Source of the DNA: CAVSXS01 sp963767715
GTDB taxonomy: Bacteria > Chloroflexota > Ktedonobacteria > Ktedonobacterales > Ktedonobacteraceae
Direction: 5' to 3'
Assembly (NCBI GenBank): GCA_963767715.1
Contig: CAVYFA010000015.1
Location: forward strand, 124,001 to 188,000
Length of the DNA stretch: 64,000 bases
The position numbers and the translations under genes are program-made. The notes beneath the pieces were generated by a model that saw nothing but the letters and a program-made list of their open reading frames with translations, did not search any database and was not told the origin of the DNA. Positions 46,800-57,959 of the stretch are shown one piece after another (the first letter of the stretch is position 1; every line of letters starts with the position of its first letter).

Positions 46800-47863
46800 A
46801 CATTTCACCGCCCGCGAATCCTGATGATCGATCGTCACTTTCATCGAGCAACTATACCATCGTGATGGGGCGACAGGGATATCTACCCGTCGTCCTGCGG
46901 CTGGTCGGCATGGAGCTATTCAAACTTCGCCGCCGCGCTCTCTCCAAAGCTGTGGGCAGCATCGCGGCAGCGCTGGCGATTATCCCATTCGTGCTCGTCG
47001 CCATAGGAACGGTTGTCACAATCAATACTCCCTTAGAAAGTTATCAGCCGCAATGCCAGTCGATCACAAGCGGCAATGCGCAGCCAGGCCAGCCGCCGGC
47101 AGGGTGCCCGGTACTCACCACGGCTCAGCTCGAGCAGATGCGCCGCTTAGTCGTGCAAAACACGTCGCTTCCCCTGCGCCTGCCAACGTCGCTGAATATC
47201 GCGGTGCAATTCGCGCTGATCGTCGGGACGGCGCTGCTCATCATCGTGATCGGCACAATAGTGGGAGGCGATTACAACATCGGCACGATCCGCCTGCTCT
47301 ATGCACGCGGGCCGGCTCGCACGCAATTTTTGCTCGCCAGGCTGGGCGCACTCATCTTCATCGCCTTCACCGGCCTGCTGCTGATGGTGGGCCTGGGCGT
47401 GCTGATCGGGCAGGTATTCAATCCCCTCAGCGGCTTTCCCCAAACAGGTGACTTCTTCAGCGCGAGCTGGCTGGGACACGCGCTGCTCTACCTGTTGATC
47501 GCCATTTTGAACTGGTCGATGTACGGGGTAATCGCGCTCTCCTTCGGCGTCCTGGGGCGCTCGACCGTGGCCGGTGTGGTCGGGGCATTTAGCTGGTTCA
47601 TCGGCGAGCCTATCCTCGGCAGCCTGCTGGCCTTGATCGGCGGCATCATTCGCGGGCCGCTTGGCGACCTCTTGAAAGCCATCCCGGATTATTTCATCAT
47701 CAACAACTTTGGCGCTCTGGAGCAAGATCAGAGCTCGTACCTTTTCGGGTCTTCCAGTGCTTCTATTGGTACGGTGCATGCCATGATTGTGATTGCTGTG
47801 TACTTTGTCCTGTTCAGCGGGCTGGCTTGGTGGCTGAACAGGGTGAGGGACATTACCAATTAA
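46796..47863 (+). CDS. ABC-2 type exporter permease
   Basis: 355 residues with about six membrane helices: SIAAALAIIPFVLVAIGTVV, a large loop (about 70-125, with two Cys and a QPGQPPAGCP stretch), VQFALIVGTALLIIVIGTIV, LGALIFIAFTGLLLMVGLGV, LLYLLIAILNWSMYGVIALS, VVGAFSWFIGEPILGSLLAL and a C-terminal AMIVIAVYFVLFSGLAWW. The cytoplasmic coupling region GDYNIGTIRLLYARGPARTQ is typical of ABC-2 permeases. It is cotranslated with the ATPase (ATGA overlap) and followed 3 bases later by queG, so the three genes form an operon-like row. Substrate unknown. Confidence 0.87.
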   Translation: MNISPPANPDDRSSLSSSNYTIVMGRQGYLPVVLRLVGMELFKLRRRALSKAVGSIAAALAIIPFVLVAIGTVVTINTPLESYQPQCQSITSGNAQPGQPPAGCPVLTTAQLEQMRRLVVQNTSLPLRLPTSLNIAVQFALIVGTALLIIVIGTIVGGDYNIGTIRLLYARGPARTQFLLARLGALIFIAFTGLLLMVGLGVLIGQVFNPLSGFPQTGDFFSASWLGHALLYLLIAILNWSMYGVIALSFGVLGRSTVAGVVGAFSWFIGEPILGSLLALIGGIIRGPLGDLLKAIPDYFIINNFGALEQDQSSYLFGSSSASIGTVHAMIVIAVYFVLFSGLAWWLNRVRDITN

Positions 47864-47866
47864 GCT

Positions 47867-49087
47867 ATGCTCAACGTTACGACGATCAAAGAATATGCTT
47901 ACTCGCTCGGCTTCGACCTGGCGCGCGTCACCGGCGCAAACGCCTTCCCGGAGACTGAGCGCGTGGTTCAGGAGCGCATCGAGCGGGGCCTGATGGATGG
48001 TCTCCCCTGGTTTACCGCCGAACGGGCCAGCGTCTCCTGCCATCCCGACGCGCTGCTGCCCGAGGCGCGTTCCATCATCGCGCTGGCGATGTTCTATCTG
48101 ACCGAGCAGCCCGATGAGCGAGAAGATGGCGTCCCGCGCGGCCGTATCTCGCGTTATGCCTGGGGCGACGATTACCACGAGATCATCAAGCCCAAACTGC
48201 AACAATTCGCGGCGTGGCTGCGCGAATACGCGCGCGACGAGGTGCCGGAGGTGGAGACACGCCTGTTCGTCGATACGGGTCGCATGGTTGACCGCGCGGT
48301 TGCGCAGCGCGCCGGGCTGGGCTGGTACGGGAAAAATACGAATATCCTGACGCACGGCTGGGGATCATGGGTCTTCCTGGCGGAGATCGTGACGAATCTG
48401 CCGTTGGGTGGCGAGGACGGCAGCCAGTATGACGTGCCATCAAAGGCCAGTTGCGGCCGGTGCGATATCTGCCTGCGCGCCTGCCCGACGGGTGCCCTGC
48501 CAGCGCCCTATGTGCTCGACAACACGCGCTGCATATCGTACCTCACGATCGAGCTGCGCGGCAGTATCCCACTGGAATTACGCCCCTTGATGGGCAACCT
48601 GATCTTTGGCTGCGATATTTGCCAGCAGGTCTGTCCCGTCAATATCGTGGCGGAGCGACGGCTAGGGCTGCGCCAGGATGGAAAGGTTGCCTCCGCTTCG
48701 TCGCAGCCGATCCAGTTGCAGCCGCGCGCGGCGCTGCGACCACGCGCGGGTACCGGCAGCAGCCCCGAATTGATACCTTTGCTGGCATTGACCGAAGAAG
48801 AATTCCGCGAGCGCTTCCGGCACAGCCCCATCCGGCGCACTAAGCGGCGCGGACTGCTGCGCAACGTATGCGTGGCGCTTGGCAACATCGGCGACGCGCA
48901 GGCGATACCCGCCCTGACCGGCGCGCTGCATGACGCGGAGCCGCTGGTGCGCGGCCACGCCGCCTGGGCGCTGGGCCGCATTGGAGGCGCCGAGGCAACG
49001 CGCGCGCTGGAGGATGCCTTGCCAGGTGAAGAGCATGAAGAAGTCCGGCAGGAGATACGCTGTGCGTTGAGCAGCCTTCGTCCGTAG
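47867..49087 (+). CDS. queG: Epoxyqueuosine reductase with C-terminal HEAT-like repeats
   Basis: Cobalamin-dependent reduction of epoxyqueuosine to queuosine in tRNA, last step of queuosine synthesis. 406 residues. The substrate/B12 domain has SRYAWGDDYHEIIKPKLQQF and FVDTGRMVDRAVAQRAGLGW, followed by YGKNTNILTHGWGSW. The two 4Fe-4S motifs are CGRCDICLRACPTGAL and GCDICQQVCPVN. The C-terminal HEAT/PBS repeats (ALGNIGDAQAIPALTGAL, WALGRIGGAEATRALEDAL) match the longer QueG subgroup. The start at 47867 lies 3 bases after the permease stop. Confidence 0.95.
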   Translation: MLNVTTIKEYAYSLGFDLARVTGANAFPETERVVQERIERGLMDGLPWFTAERASVSCHPDALLPEARSIIALAMFYLTEQPDEREDGVPRGRISRYAWGDDYHEIIKPKLQQFAAWLREYARDEVPEVETRLFVDTGRMVDRAVAQRAGLGWYGKNTNILTHGWGSWVFLAEIVTNLPLGGEDGSQYDVPSKASCGRCDICLRACPTGALPAPYVLDNTRCISYLTIELRGSIPLELRPLMGNLIFGCDICQQVCPVNIVAERRLGLRQDGKVASASSQPIQLQPRAALRPRAGTGSSPELIPLLALTEEEFRERFRHSPIRRTKRRGLLRNVCVALGNIGDAQAIPALTGALHDAEPLVRGHAAWALGRIGGAEATRALEDALPGEEHEEVRQEIRCALSSLRP

Positions 49088-49139
49088 AGACCCGCATACC
49101 TGTCCATTGCGTTAGATGATTGTTCAAGGCAAACAAAAA

Positions 49140-49162
49140 GGCGCAATACATGATATTGCGCC
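49140..49162 (-). terminator. Rho-independent terminator of the 23S rRNA unit
   Basis: On the minus strand, 9-bp perfect arms (GGCGCAATA / TATTGCGCC) with a 5-base loop, followed directly by TTTTTGTTT. It lies about 140 bases past the 3' end of the 23S gene and is convergent with queG. Confidence 0.9.
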
Positions 49163-49173
49163 TCCAACCGCTA

Positions 49174-49199
49174 CGAATAATTACCTCAATTTTGCCGAG
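49174..49199 (-). other. 3' half of the pre-23S processing stem
   Basis: 26 nt of the trailer, complementary to 52428-52453 in the leader with one non-Watson-Crick (G-U) pair. Such leader/trailer stems enclose 23S rRNA and are cut by RNase III. Confidence 0.8.
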
Positions 49200-49303
49200 A
49201 CCAGTCGATCCTCCAACCAGTGAGGAAACAGAGCCAGCTTCTCGTCTTCGTGCCGTGTTTCATCCCGATGGCAAGCCATCTGCGGAAGTCACACGAGACA
49301 GAA

Positions 49304-52316
<3,013 letters not shown>

Positions 52317-52427
52317 TGCTCTTGGCTCGTGCTCCGTAGCGGCCTTGCGGCCACGGGAGGAATGCCACCGGTCACAGACCGACAAGCTGCCTCTGTTTCT
52401 CTTCTACTCGTTAAATTTTCTTCTGCC

Positions 52428-52453
52428 CTCGGCAAAATTGAAGTAATTATTCG
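52428..52453 (-). other. 5' half of the pre-23S processing stem
   Basis: 26-nt leader segment pairing with 49174-49199 across the whole 23S gene. It lies about 110 bases upstream of the mature 5' end. Confidence 0.8.
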
Positions 52454-52493
52454 TTATTCGGTTGTCAATGTGCTGATTGCTGAACGCCACGGT

Positions 52494-52522
52494 ATAATGC
52501 CATATTTTGCTAATGTTGTCAA
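52494..52522 (-). promoter_or_regulatory. Promoter of the 23S rRNA unit
   Basis: On the minus strand, TTGACA (52522-52517) and CATTAT (52499-52494) with exactly 17 bases between. This is the strongest sigma-70-type match seen in the window, about 180 bases before the mature 5' end. Confidence 0.7.
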
Positions 52523-52681
52523 CTGATTCCGCAAGCAATTTTAGCGCGGGCGCTTCATTAGCCAGAATGTACTAACATAAAGAACAAGATTGACGAACGA
52601 TTGTATCGTTCAGTATGCTTCACATGTGCGATCGCACAGGGTGTGACTTTGTTTGTAAAGAAGAGGGAAGGCCGTCAAGCT

Positions 52682-53692
52682 ATGAAGTATTTCTTCTGGA
52701 TCGCTTTCGCCGTGTTTCTCGCGGCCTCTATTCCACATGTGGCATATTTCTTTGCGTCCTTCGAGCCATCGCAGGGGCCGGAGGGTATCTGGTGGTGGAC
52801 AGTGAGTTATGCAATTGCTATTAGTATCGATGTGACGGTCTATTTGCTTTCCTGGACAGCATTTCAACGATACCGGCGCTACCGCACACCCAAGGCAGTC
52901 TGGCAGCACTGGCTGCTGATAGTGATGTGTACGGTGTTCTCGTGGGCGGTGAACTGGGCATACGCGAAGCAGTTTCACAGTCCGACGATGTTGAGCTCGG
53001 CTGAAACGACGGCGCCGTGGTTGACGAGCATTTTTCCGTTCATGGCGAGCGCATTCCCCTTGCTGGGTATCGTATATACCATGATGGCGGAGACGATCTC
53101 TGAGACAGCCGCGGAGGAGAAGCAGGAGAAGGCACAGCAGTTGAACGCGCTGGCGGAGCTTGCGAAACAGACGAGCCTGCCGATCTCGACGTTACGCAAG
53201 GCGCTGATGAGCGGCGCTCGTTTCAACCCCGCCAACCTGCTGAGCATCACGAACGTGGCGCGCGTGGCGCCGGTGGAGGCCGAGTCGTCAATGAGCCAGG
53301 ATGTGGAGTTGAGTGAAGCAAGCGAGACGAATCGACCCATCACCGGGCAGGTAGTGGCGATCGAGCGCGATGAGGTCGTAACGCAAGAGAAGCGGGATAC
53401 GCCGGTGATAAATACTGCCGGCTCCCAGTTTCAGGGCATAGCGGTTGACGGCAGCCAGGATAAGCTTCAGATGACCATCGAGGCGCTGAAAGCAAACCCA
53501 CGCCTGACAGATGAGGAGCTGGCGGAATATCTGAGCTTAAAACGTCCGGCCAGCGCGCGCTTCTGGAGGTTGAAGGCGATCGAGATACTCAGCGCGCCTG
53601 GCCGCGAACAGACGGGTTCGACGCCGGTAGTTCATGCCGGCGGCCCCTGGACAACCCCAACAGGTTTAACGTCTGGCCCCGTCAGGCGCTAA
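52682..53692 (+). CDS. Four-helix membrane protein with cytoplasmic helix-turn-helix-like tail
   Basis: 336 residues. Membrane helices lie at about 1-25 (YFFWIAFAVFLAASIPHVAY), 35-58 (WWWTVSYAIAISIDVTVYLL), 80-98 (HWLLIVMCTVFSWAVNWAY) and 120-140 (SIFPFMASAFPLLGIVYTMM). A charged helix (TAAEEKQEKAQQLNALAELA) and a variable acidic linker follow. Near the end is a winged-helix-like motif, ALKANPRLTDEELAEYLSLK, followed by RPASARFWRLKAIEIL. No named family is recognised. Comparable proteins with an N-terminal DUF2637-like membrane bundle occur on mobile elements, but the match is loose. The ATG at 52682 has GGAAGG upstream. The frame extends to 52601 with no better start. Possibly a membrane-bound regulator. 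Confidence 0.7.
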   Translation: MKYFFWIAFAVFLAASIPHVAYFFASFEPSQGPEGIWWWTVSYAIAISIDVTVYLLSWTAFQRYRRYRTPKAVWQHWLLIVMCTVFSWAVNWAYAKQFHSPTMLSSAETTAPWLTSIFPFMASAFPLLGIVYTMMAETISETAAEEKQEKAQQLNALAELAKQTSLPISTLRKALMSGARFNPANLLSITNVARVAPVEAESSMSQDVELSEASETNRPITGQVVAIERDEVVTQEKRDTPVINTAGSQFQGIAVDGSQDKLQMTIEALKANPRLTDEELAEYLSLKRPASARFWRLKAIEILSAPGREQTGSTPVVHAGGPWTTPTGLTSGPVRR

Positions 53693-53867
53693 GCGGAAGT
53701 TGGGAAGTTCAGAAACCTTGACGTTCGCTGAAACGATATGGTAAACTTGTTACGGTGTAATACACACTTTACACGAGCATGTGCCGTAAGTACTGTATTT
53801 CCAAGCGACAGTGCAGTCAAATTCAAAGTACAATGGTTGTCTAACTCCAAATTTATGGGAGGGTTCA

Positions 53868-54167
53868 ATGCGGGCCACTTTTAGTTACGCGAGCATTCTG
53901 CATGCCATAGGCCAGGTGCTGGATCAAGTCGGCGTCAAGAGTATCGCCATCCACGAGGAAGAGGATGGTCTCTTCGTCGAGGGATTCAACAGCGATGGGC
54001 GTCTTGCGGTACAGTTGCGCTACGACATAGCGAGCCTCTACGACCTGGTGAGTCGGTCGGGAGATGCAGTTGAGACGCAGGACGAGCACGTTGTGAGCGA
54101 GGTAGAAGGCACGCTTCATCGTTTCCTGGCTGAACATAAGCGCGAACTTGTAGGAGCCTTGCGTTAA
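53868..54167 (+). CDS. Small protein of unknown function
   Basis: 99 residues, acidic, soluble. It begins MRATFSYASILHAIGQVLDQ, then GVKSIAIHEEEDGLFVEGF and LRYDIASLYDLVSRSGDAVE. The central EEDGLFVEGFNSDGRLAVQL is likely a beta-hairpin. No family is recognised, but the codon pattern and strong ribosome site (GGGAGG, 5 bases before the ATG) support a real gene. A terminator follows about 65 bases after the stop. Confidence 0.7.
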   Translation: MRATFSYASILHAIGQVLDQVGVKSIAIHEEEDGLFVEGFNSDGRLAVQLRYDIASLYDLVSRSGDAVETQDEHVVSEVEGTLHRFLAEHKRELVGALR

Positions 54168-54231
54168 AAGTGAGCGTCAGGGGTGTGATGCTTGCTTACG
54201 CCGCAGGGAAGTTCTAAGCTAGCTAGTAAGG

Positions 54232-54251
54232 AACCGGGGGCTACCCCGGTT
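54232..54251 (+). terminator. Rho-independent terminator
   Basis: AACCGGGG / CCCCGGTT with a 4-base loop, followed by TTTCTTTCTTTG. Confidence 0.75.
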
Positions 54252-54320
54252 TTTCTTTCTTTGTATTGCGAGGTGAGGAGGCACGCGGTCCAGTCCAGGG
54301 GAAGAGGAGACGAAACGTAT

Positions 54321-54677
54321 TTAGTCGGCAGCGTCGCACAGCCAATGATTACCGTAACAGCGCATACACTCGACTACCTCAACCAGGTCACGACCCTTGG
54401 CGGTTAACGAATATTCGACGCGTGGAGGAACTTCAGCGAAAGTCTGGCGAACGATAACTCCTTGATCTTCCAACGAGCGCAGGCGCTCGGAAAGGGTTTT
54501 AGGACTGATACCCTGGAGGGAGCGTTCGAGCTGGTTGAAGCGTTTGACACCTGAGGCTAAATCGCGGATAATAAGCAGGGTCCACTTGCCGCTGATGATT
54601 TTTGCGGTTCGAGCAACAGGGCAGACTGTATTGTCGATCTCAGTATTGAGGAGGTGCGATGCTGTTGGTAGCTCCAT
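54321..54677 (-). CDS. HxlR-family transcriptional regulator
   Basis: 118 residues with the HxlR winged helix-turn-helix. The redox-type Cys near the N-terminus is in TVCPVARTAKIISGKWTLLI, then RFNQLERSLQGISPKTLSER (recognition region) and LEDQGVIVRQTFAEVPPRVE, and YSLTAKGRDLVEVVE at the end. HxlR proteins are homodimers that respond to aldehydes, quinones or oxidants and usually control an adjacent oxidoreductase or transporter gene. No such target is adjacent here. The upstream region is shared with the NYN gene, divergently transcribed. Length is normal for the family. Confidence 0.9.
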   Translation of the reverse strand: MELPTASHLLNTEIDNTVCPVARTAKIISGKWTLLIIRDLASGVKRFNQLERSLQGISPKTLSERLRSLEDQGVIVRQTFAEVPPRVEYSLTAKGRDLVEVVECMRCYGNHWLCDAAD

Positions 54678-54908
54678 AGTATTACTCTATCGCAATGACC
54701 AAGATGTATCCACTTATCTTAAGGAAGACTATATCACAGTAGAAACCTAAAGTAAAGCGCAGGTCCCACTCGACTTTACCGGGAAAGTATGATATGCTCA
54801 TAGCTAATAGGAAAGCAGGAGAGGCACAAAGCCACGATCGCCTGAATGCACATGAACAATTATATCTATCCTGGCTGCGCGGTTTCTCCCTATTGAGAGG
54901 AGAAGAAA

Positions 54909-56279
54909 GTGCCCGAAGAAATAGCTCTATTCATCGATTTTGAGAACATCCGATATAGTATGCTGAATATTCAGAGGCGAGAGCCGGATCCCCAGGAATT
55001 GATTGCCGTGGCGCGGCGCTACGGAACAGTGATGGTGGCACGCGCTTATGCGGACTGGTCTCGTCAACCAGAGCCCTTCAAGGGAAGTCTGACGGCGGCA
55101 ATGATCGACCGGGTTGATTGCCCCGCCAAGCAGCGAGATCGTATCCGAATGGGAACGGTGCATTACCCGCCTGGTGGTTCGCCAACGGGTTCGCTGGGCT
55201 CTCCCGGCCTGGTAACGGAGCAAGGCTCAGGCCCACTCGCGTCGGTCCCCGGCCGCCAGTGGCCATCCGGTCCCCTCGGCAATTCTGGACCGTTACCGGC
55301 AATTACGCCGCAGGGAGGCAGCGATTGGGCTGGCTACTCCGATGAGGCAAGAGCGCCTGGTACAGATGAAGATGTACTCGAAGAAGATGAGTCGATAACG
55401 GGCGAAAGCTACCTGCCAGACTACTCGCAGCGCGAACCGTCCCGCCAATTTCAGAGCTTGCCCAATCAGTACGCTCAGTATACACAGCCCGCCCCTACCA
55501 GTAACACCGGTCCCTTAAACTATCCCGGTGCGCCTGGAGTGCATACTGGAAATACCGGCCATTTACCGGCCGTGAGCGCAGGGAACGCAGGGGGATCAAG
55601 CACCATCGTACAAAGTACAGTAGTGCAAAGCACCGTCGACCTGAATATGCTGATGGATATTATTGAAACTGTTTTTGATCGTCCTAGTATTTCTACGTTC
55701 GTTTTGATGACCGGCGATAAAGACTTCACCCGAATCAGCGCCCGTTTGAAACTACGTTTGAACAAAACCGTTATTGTTGTTGGAATTCCAGGAACCGTCA
55801 GCCGGGACCTTATAAGCAGCGCGAACCAGTTTGTGCCATTGATACCGGGGGGAGGGTCTGCATCTGAGGCAGGCTATAGCGCGTATTCACCGTCAGGGCC
55901 GCTCTCGATGTCTGGTAACACAGGCAGTATGCCCGCTATAAATCCGAATATGGTGGGAGTGCCGGCATCACCCTATCCGCCATCTGGCGCCTACCCGATG
56001 GACGTGTTAGACCCACAATTCTTGCAATTTCTGGACTACATTGATCGCAACTGGTCCTGGCGTACAATCATCGGGGTATCCAATTTCATCGGTGATCCCT
56101 TGAATCCGAAGAATCGTTTCCGCGGCCGCCTGACGCGCGAATCGGCGCGCGAACTGCTGAATCTGTGCGTCCAGCAGGGCATCCTGCTTTTACAGACCGA
56201 CTCTTCGGGGGCTGAAGATCTGCGCCTCAACCGCACGCATCCTGGCGTTGACGAGGTGTTGAAACAATTTGTGCGCTAA
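54909..56279 (+). CDS. NYN-domain (PIN-like) ribonuclease interrupted by a long low-complexity insert
   Basis: 456 residues. The NYN fold begins IALFIDFENIRYSML with the first metal Asp, then ELIAVARRYGTVMVARAYAD. At about residue 85 it is interrupted by about 150 residues of Gly/Pro/Ser/Asn/Thr-rich sequence (repeats such as NTGPLNYPGAPGVHTGNTGH). The fold resumes at VDLNMLMDIIETVFD (second Asp) and FVLMTGDKDFTRISARLKLR (third Asp cluster), then VIVVGIPGTVSRDLISSANQ. A second low-complexity stretch (about 325-365) leads to a C-terminal helical region (FLDYIDRNWSWRTIIGVSNF) of LOTUS/OST-HTH-like character. Start is GTG with GAGGAGA upstream. The nuclease residues are intact, so it should cut RNA. 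Confidence 0.85.
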   Translation: MPEEIALFIDFENIRYSMLNIQRREPDPQELIAVARRYGTVMVARAYADWSRQPEPFKGSLTAAMIDRVDCPAKQRDRIRMGTVHYPPGGSPTGSLGSPGLVTEQGSGPLASVPGRQWPSGPLGNSGPLPAITPQGGSDWAGYSDEARAPGTDEDVLEEDESITGESYLPDYSQREPSRQFQSLPNQYAQYTQPAPTSNTGPLNYPGAPGVHTGNTGHLPAVSAGNAGGSSTIVQSTVVQSTVDLNMLMDIIETVFDRPSISTFVLMTGDKDFTRISARLKLRLNKTVIVVGIPGTVSRDLISSANQFVPLIPGGGSASEAGYSAYSPSGPLSMSGNTGSMPAINPNMVGVPASPYPPSGAYPMDVLDPQFLQFLDYIDRNWSWRTIIGVSNFIGDPLNPKNRFRGRLTRESARELLNLCVQQGILLLQTDSSGAEDLRLNRTHPGVDEVLKQFVR

Positions 56280-56416
56280 TGGCACCCTCGCGGATGCCAT
56301 CGAAGAAACTGATCAGAGTTTAGGGCGACTGGCAGGGGTAGCAACCCTTGTGGTCGCCCTTCGTATTTTTACTAAAGACATACGCGGGAAAGGTGCATGA
56401 AATAAAGGAGCGAAGT

Positions 56417-57427
56417 ATGAGTACGGCAACGAAGCTGCTATTACAACGCCTGATAGATAGCCCAAGCCCATCAGGTTTCGAGTTGGCCATCCAGAAAGTG
56501 GTGCGCGATGAGCTAGGGCAGTACGCGGACGAAGTAAGCACCGATATACATGGGAATGTGATTGCTGCCCTTAACCCGGCGGGCAGGCCGCGCGTGATGC
56601 TCACCGCACATTGCGACGAGATCGGCTTCATCATTCGCTACATCGACGAGCAGGGCTTTCTCTCCTTCGCGCCAATAGGGGGCTTCGATACGAGCACACT
56701 GCCTGGCAGCCGCGTCGTGCTGCACACACCCGCGGGACCCATCCCGGGCGTTATCGGCTGCCAGCCGGTTCATCTGACCGATCCTGATGAGCGCGGACGG
56801 GCGCCTAAATACTACGATTTGTGGATTGATATTGGAGCGACAAGCGGCGAGGAGGCCGCGCGGCTCGTGCCGCTCGGTACGCCCGCGACACGAGCCGCGG
56901 GCCTCGAGGTACTGCGCGATGACCTTGTCGTATCGCGCGCGCTGGATGATAAGGCAGGGCTCTGCTCGATTATCGGAGCGATGCAGCGCATCCACAGCCA
57001 GCGCGAGCGCCTGAAGGCGGCCGTGTACTGCGTCTCAGCGGTGCAGGAGGAAGTCGGCACGCGTGGGGCACATACCAGCGCGTATACCGTTCACCCAGAT
57101 ATCGCCCTCACTGTTGATGTCACATTCGCATCAGATAATCCGCACACTTCCAGGCAGCGGTTGGGGGATGTCAAATTGGGCGGTGGCCCTGCCATTACAC
57201 TGGGCGGATTTGTGAACGGGCGTATTGCCCAGCGCCTGCTGTCCATAGCGCAGGAAAGCAGTATAGCGTTCCAGTACGATGTGCAGGGAGGTTATACAGG
57301 CACTGATAACGACGAAATTCAAGTCGTTCACGGAGGAGTCGCAACCGGCTTGCGGAACGGGAAGATGGTGCGCAGCGACTTGACCGTGCTGCGCAGCGAC
57401 TGCGCGCTCGTGTACGGGCCGAAGTAA
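56417..57427 (+). CDS. M42-family aminopeptidase, C-terminus lost at a sequence junction
   Basis: Tetrahedral-type glutamyl aminopeptidase family. Metal ligands visible: LTAHCDEIGFIIRY (His), VVSRALDDKAGLCS (bridging Asp), VQEEVGTRGAHTSAY (catalytic Glu and ligand) and LTVDVTFASD (Asp). The final His-bearing segment (usually close to Y-M-H-T-P-V-E) is missing. After the motif QVVHGGVATGL (about 57,350) the rest, RNGKMVRSDLTVLRSD and onward, is the antisense of uvrC and not M42 sequence. True content is about 312 of an expected 350-360 residues. The ATG at 56417 has AGGAGC upstream. The upstream frame to 56348 is not supported. Confidence 0.88.
   Translation: MSTATKLLLQRLIDSPSPSGFELAIQKVVRDELGQYADEVSTDIHGNVIAALNPAGRPRVMLTAHCDEIGFIIRYIDEQGFLSFAPIGGFDTSTLPGSRVVLHTPAGPIPGVIGCQPVHLTDPDERGRAPKYYDLWIDIGATSGEEAARLVPLGTPATRAAGLEVLRDDLVVSRALDDKAGLCSIIGAMQRIHSQRERLKAAVYCVSAVQEEVGTRGAHTSAYTVHPDIALTVDVTFASDNPHTSRQRLGDVKLGGGPAITLGGFVNGRIAQRLLSIAQESSIAFQYDVQGGYTGTDNDEIQVVHGGVATGLRNGKMVRSDLTVLRSDCALVYGPK
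57345..57357. other. Junction of two unrelated DNAs
   Basis: M42 coding sequence (plus strand) and uvrC coding sequence (minus strand) both end here in mid-domain. The words meet around CTTGCGG (57349-57355), which could serve either gene. Base composition changes sharply to very GC-rich. Confidence 0.85.
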
Positions 57428-57927
57428 CGAGCACCGTCGCGGGCGATGCGGCGCGTGTAGTACGGCCGCGGGAACTCGGTGGCCAGCAGCCCGCGCTCAC
57501 CACGCGGGGCGCGCAGCTGCTCGCGCGCGGTGCCCGGGGCGTGCGCCGGCCCGGAGCCCGGCTTGGGGATCTTCAGGTACAGGTAGCTCTTGTCGTCCTT
57601 GAGACGGACGTTGTAGCGCGGCCGGTACTGCTTGATGAGGCTGTTCTCGAGGATCAGCGCCTCGCGCTCGTTGAGGCATGGGATCACCTCGAAGTCGAAG
57701 ACGCGCTCGACGAGCGTGCGCGTGCGCGCCGGCAGCGACTCGACGCCGGTGAAGTACGAGCGCAGGCGGTTGCGCAGGCTGGCCGCCTTGCCGACGTAGG
57801 CCACGCGCCCCTCGAGGTCGCGCATCACGTACACGCCGGCGCCGGTGGGCGCGGCGCGCAGGCGCGCGCGCAGCAGCTCGGCGTTGTCGATCAACCGGGC
57901 GCGCCGGGAGGCGGTCTGGGTGGTCAC
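57349..57927 (-). CDS. uvrC: UvrABC system protein C, N-terminal part only
   Basis: Excision nuclease subunit for nucleotide excision repair. The GTG at 57927 starts TTQTASRRARLIDNAEL, followed by the GIY-YIG domain (TGAGVYVMRDLEGRVAYVGK, ASLRNRLRSYFTGVESLPAR, VIPCLNEREALILENSLIKQ) and YNVRLKDDKSYLYLKIPKP, then RYFGPYTSAQSLRSTVKSLR and IFPFRK. The sequence stops at the junction, so only about 190 of some 600-650 residues are present. The frame continues as artefact to 57328. The UvrB-binding and C-terminal nuclease domains are absent. Very GC-rich codon use, unlike the genes to the left. Confidence 0.9.
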
Positions 57928-57959
57928 CGCCCACTGTAGTCGGCAGCCCGCCTGATTCA

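Noticed and set aside
49163..49303. Searched for 5S rRNA between 23S and its terminator
   Set aside because: Only the trailer half of the processing stem is present. The interval is about 140 bases and has no 5S-like helices or conserved loops.
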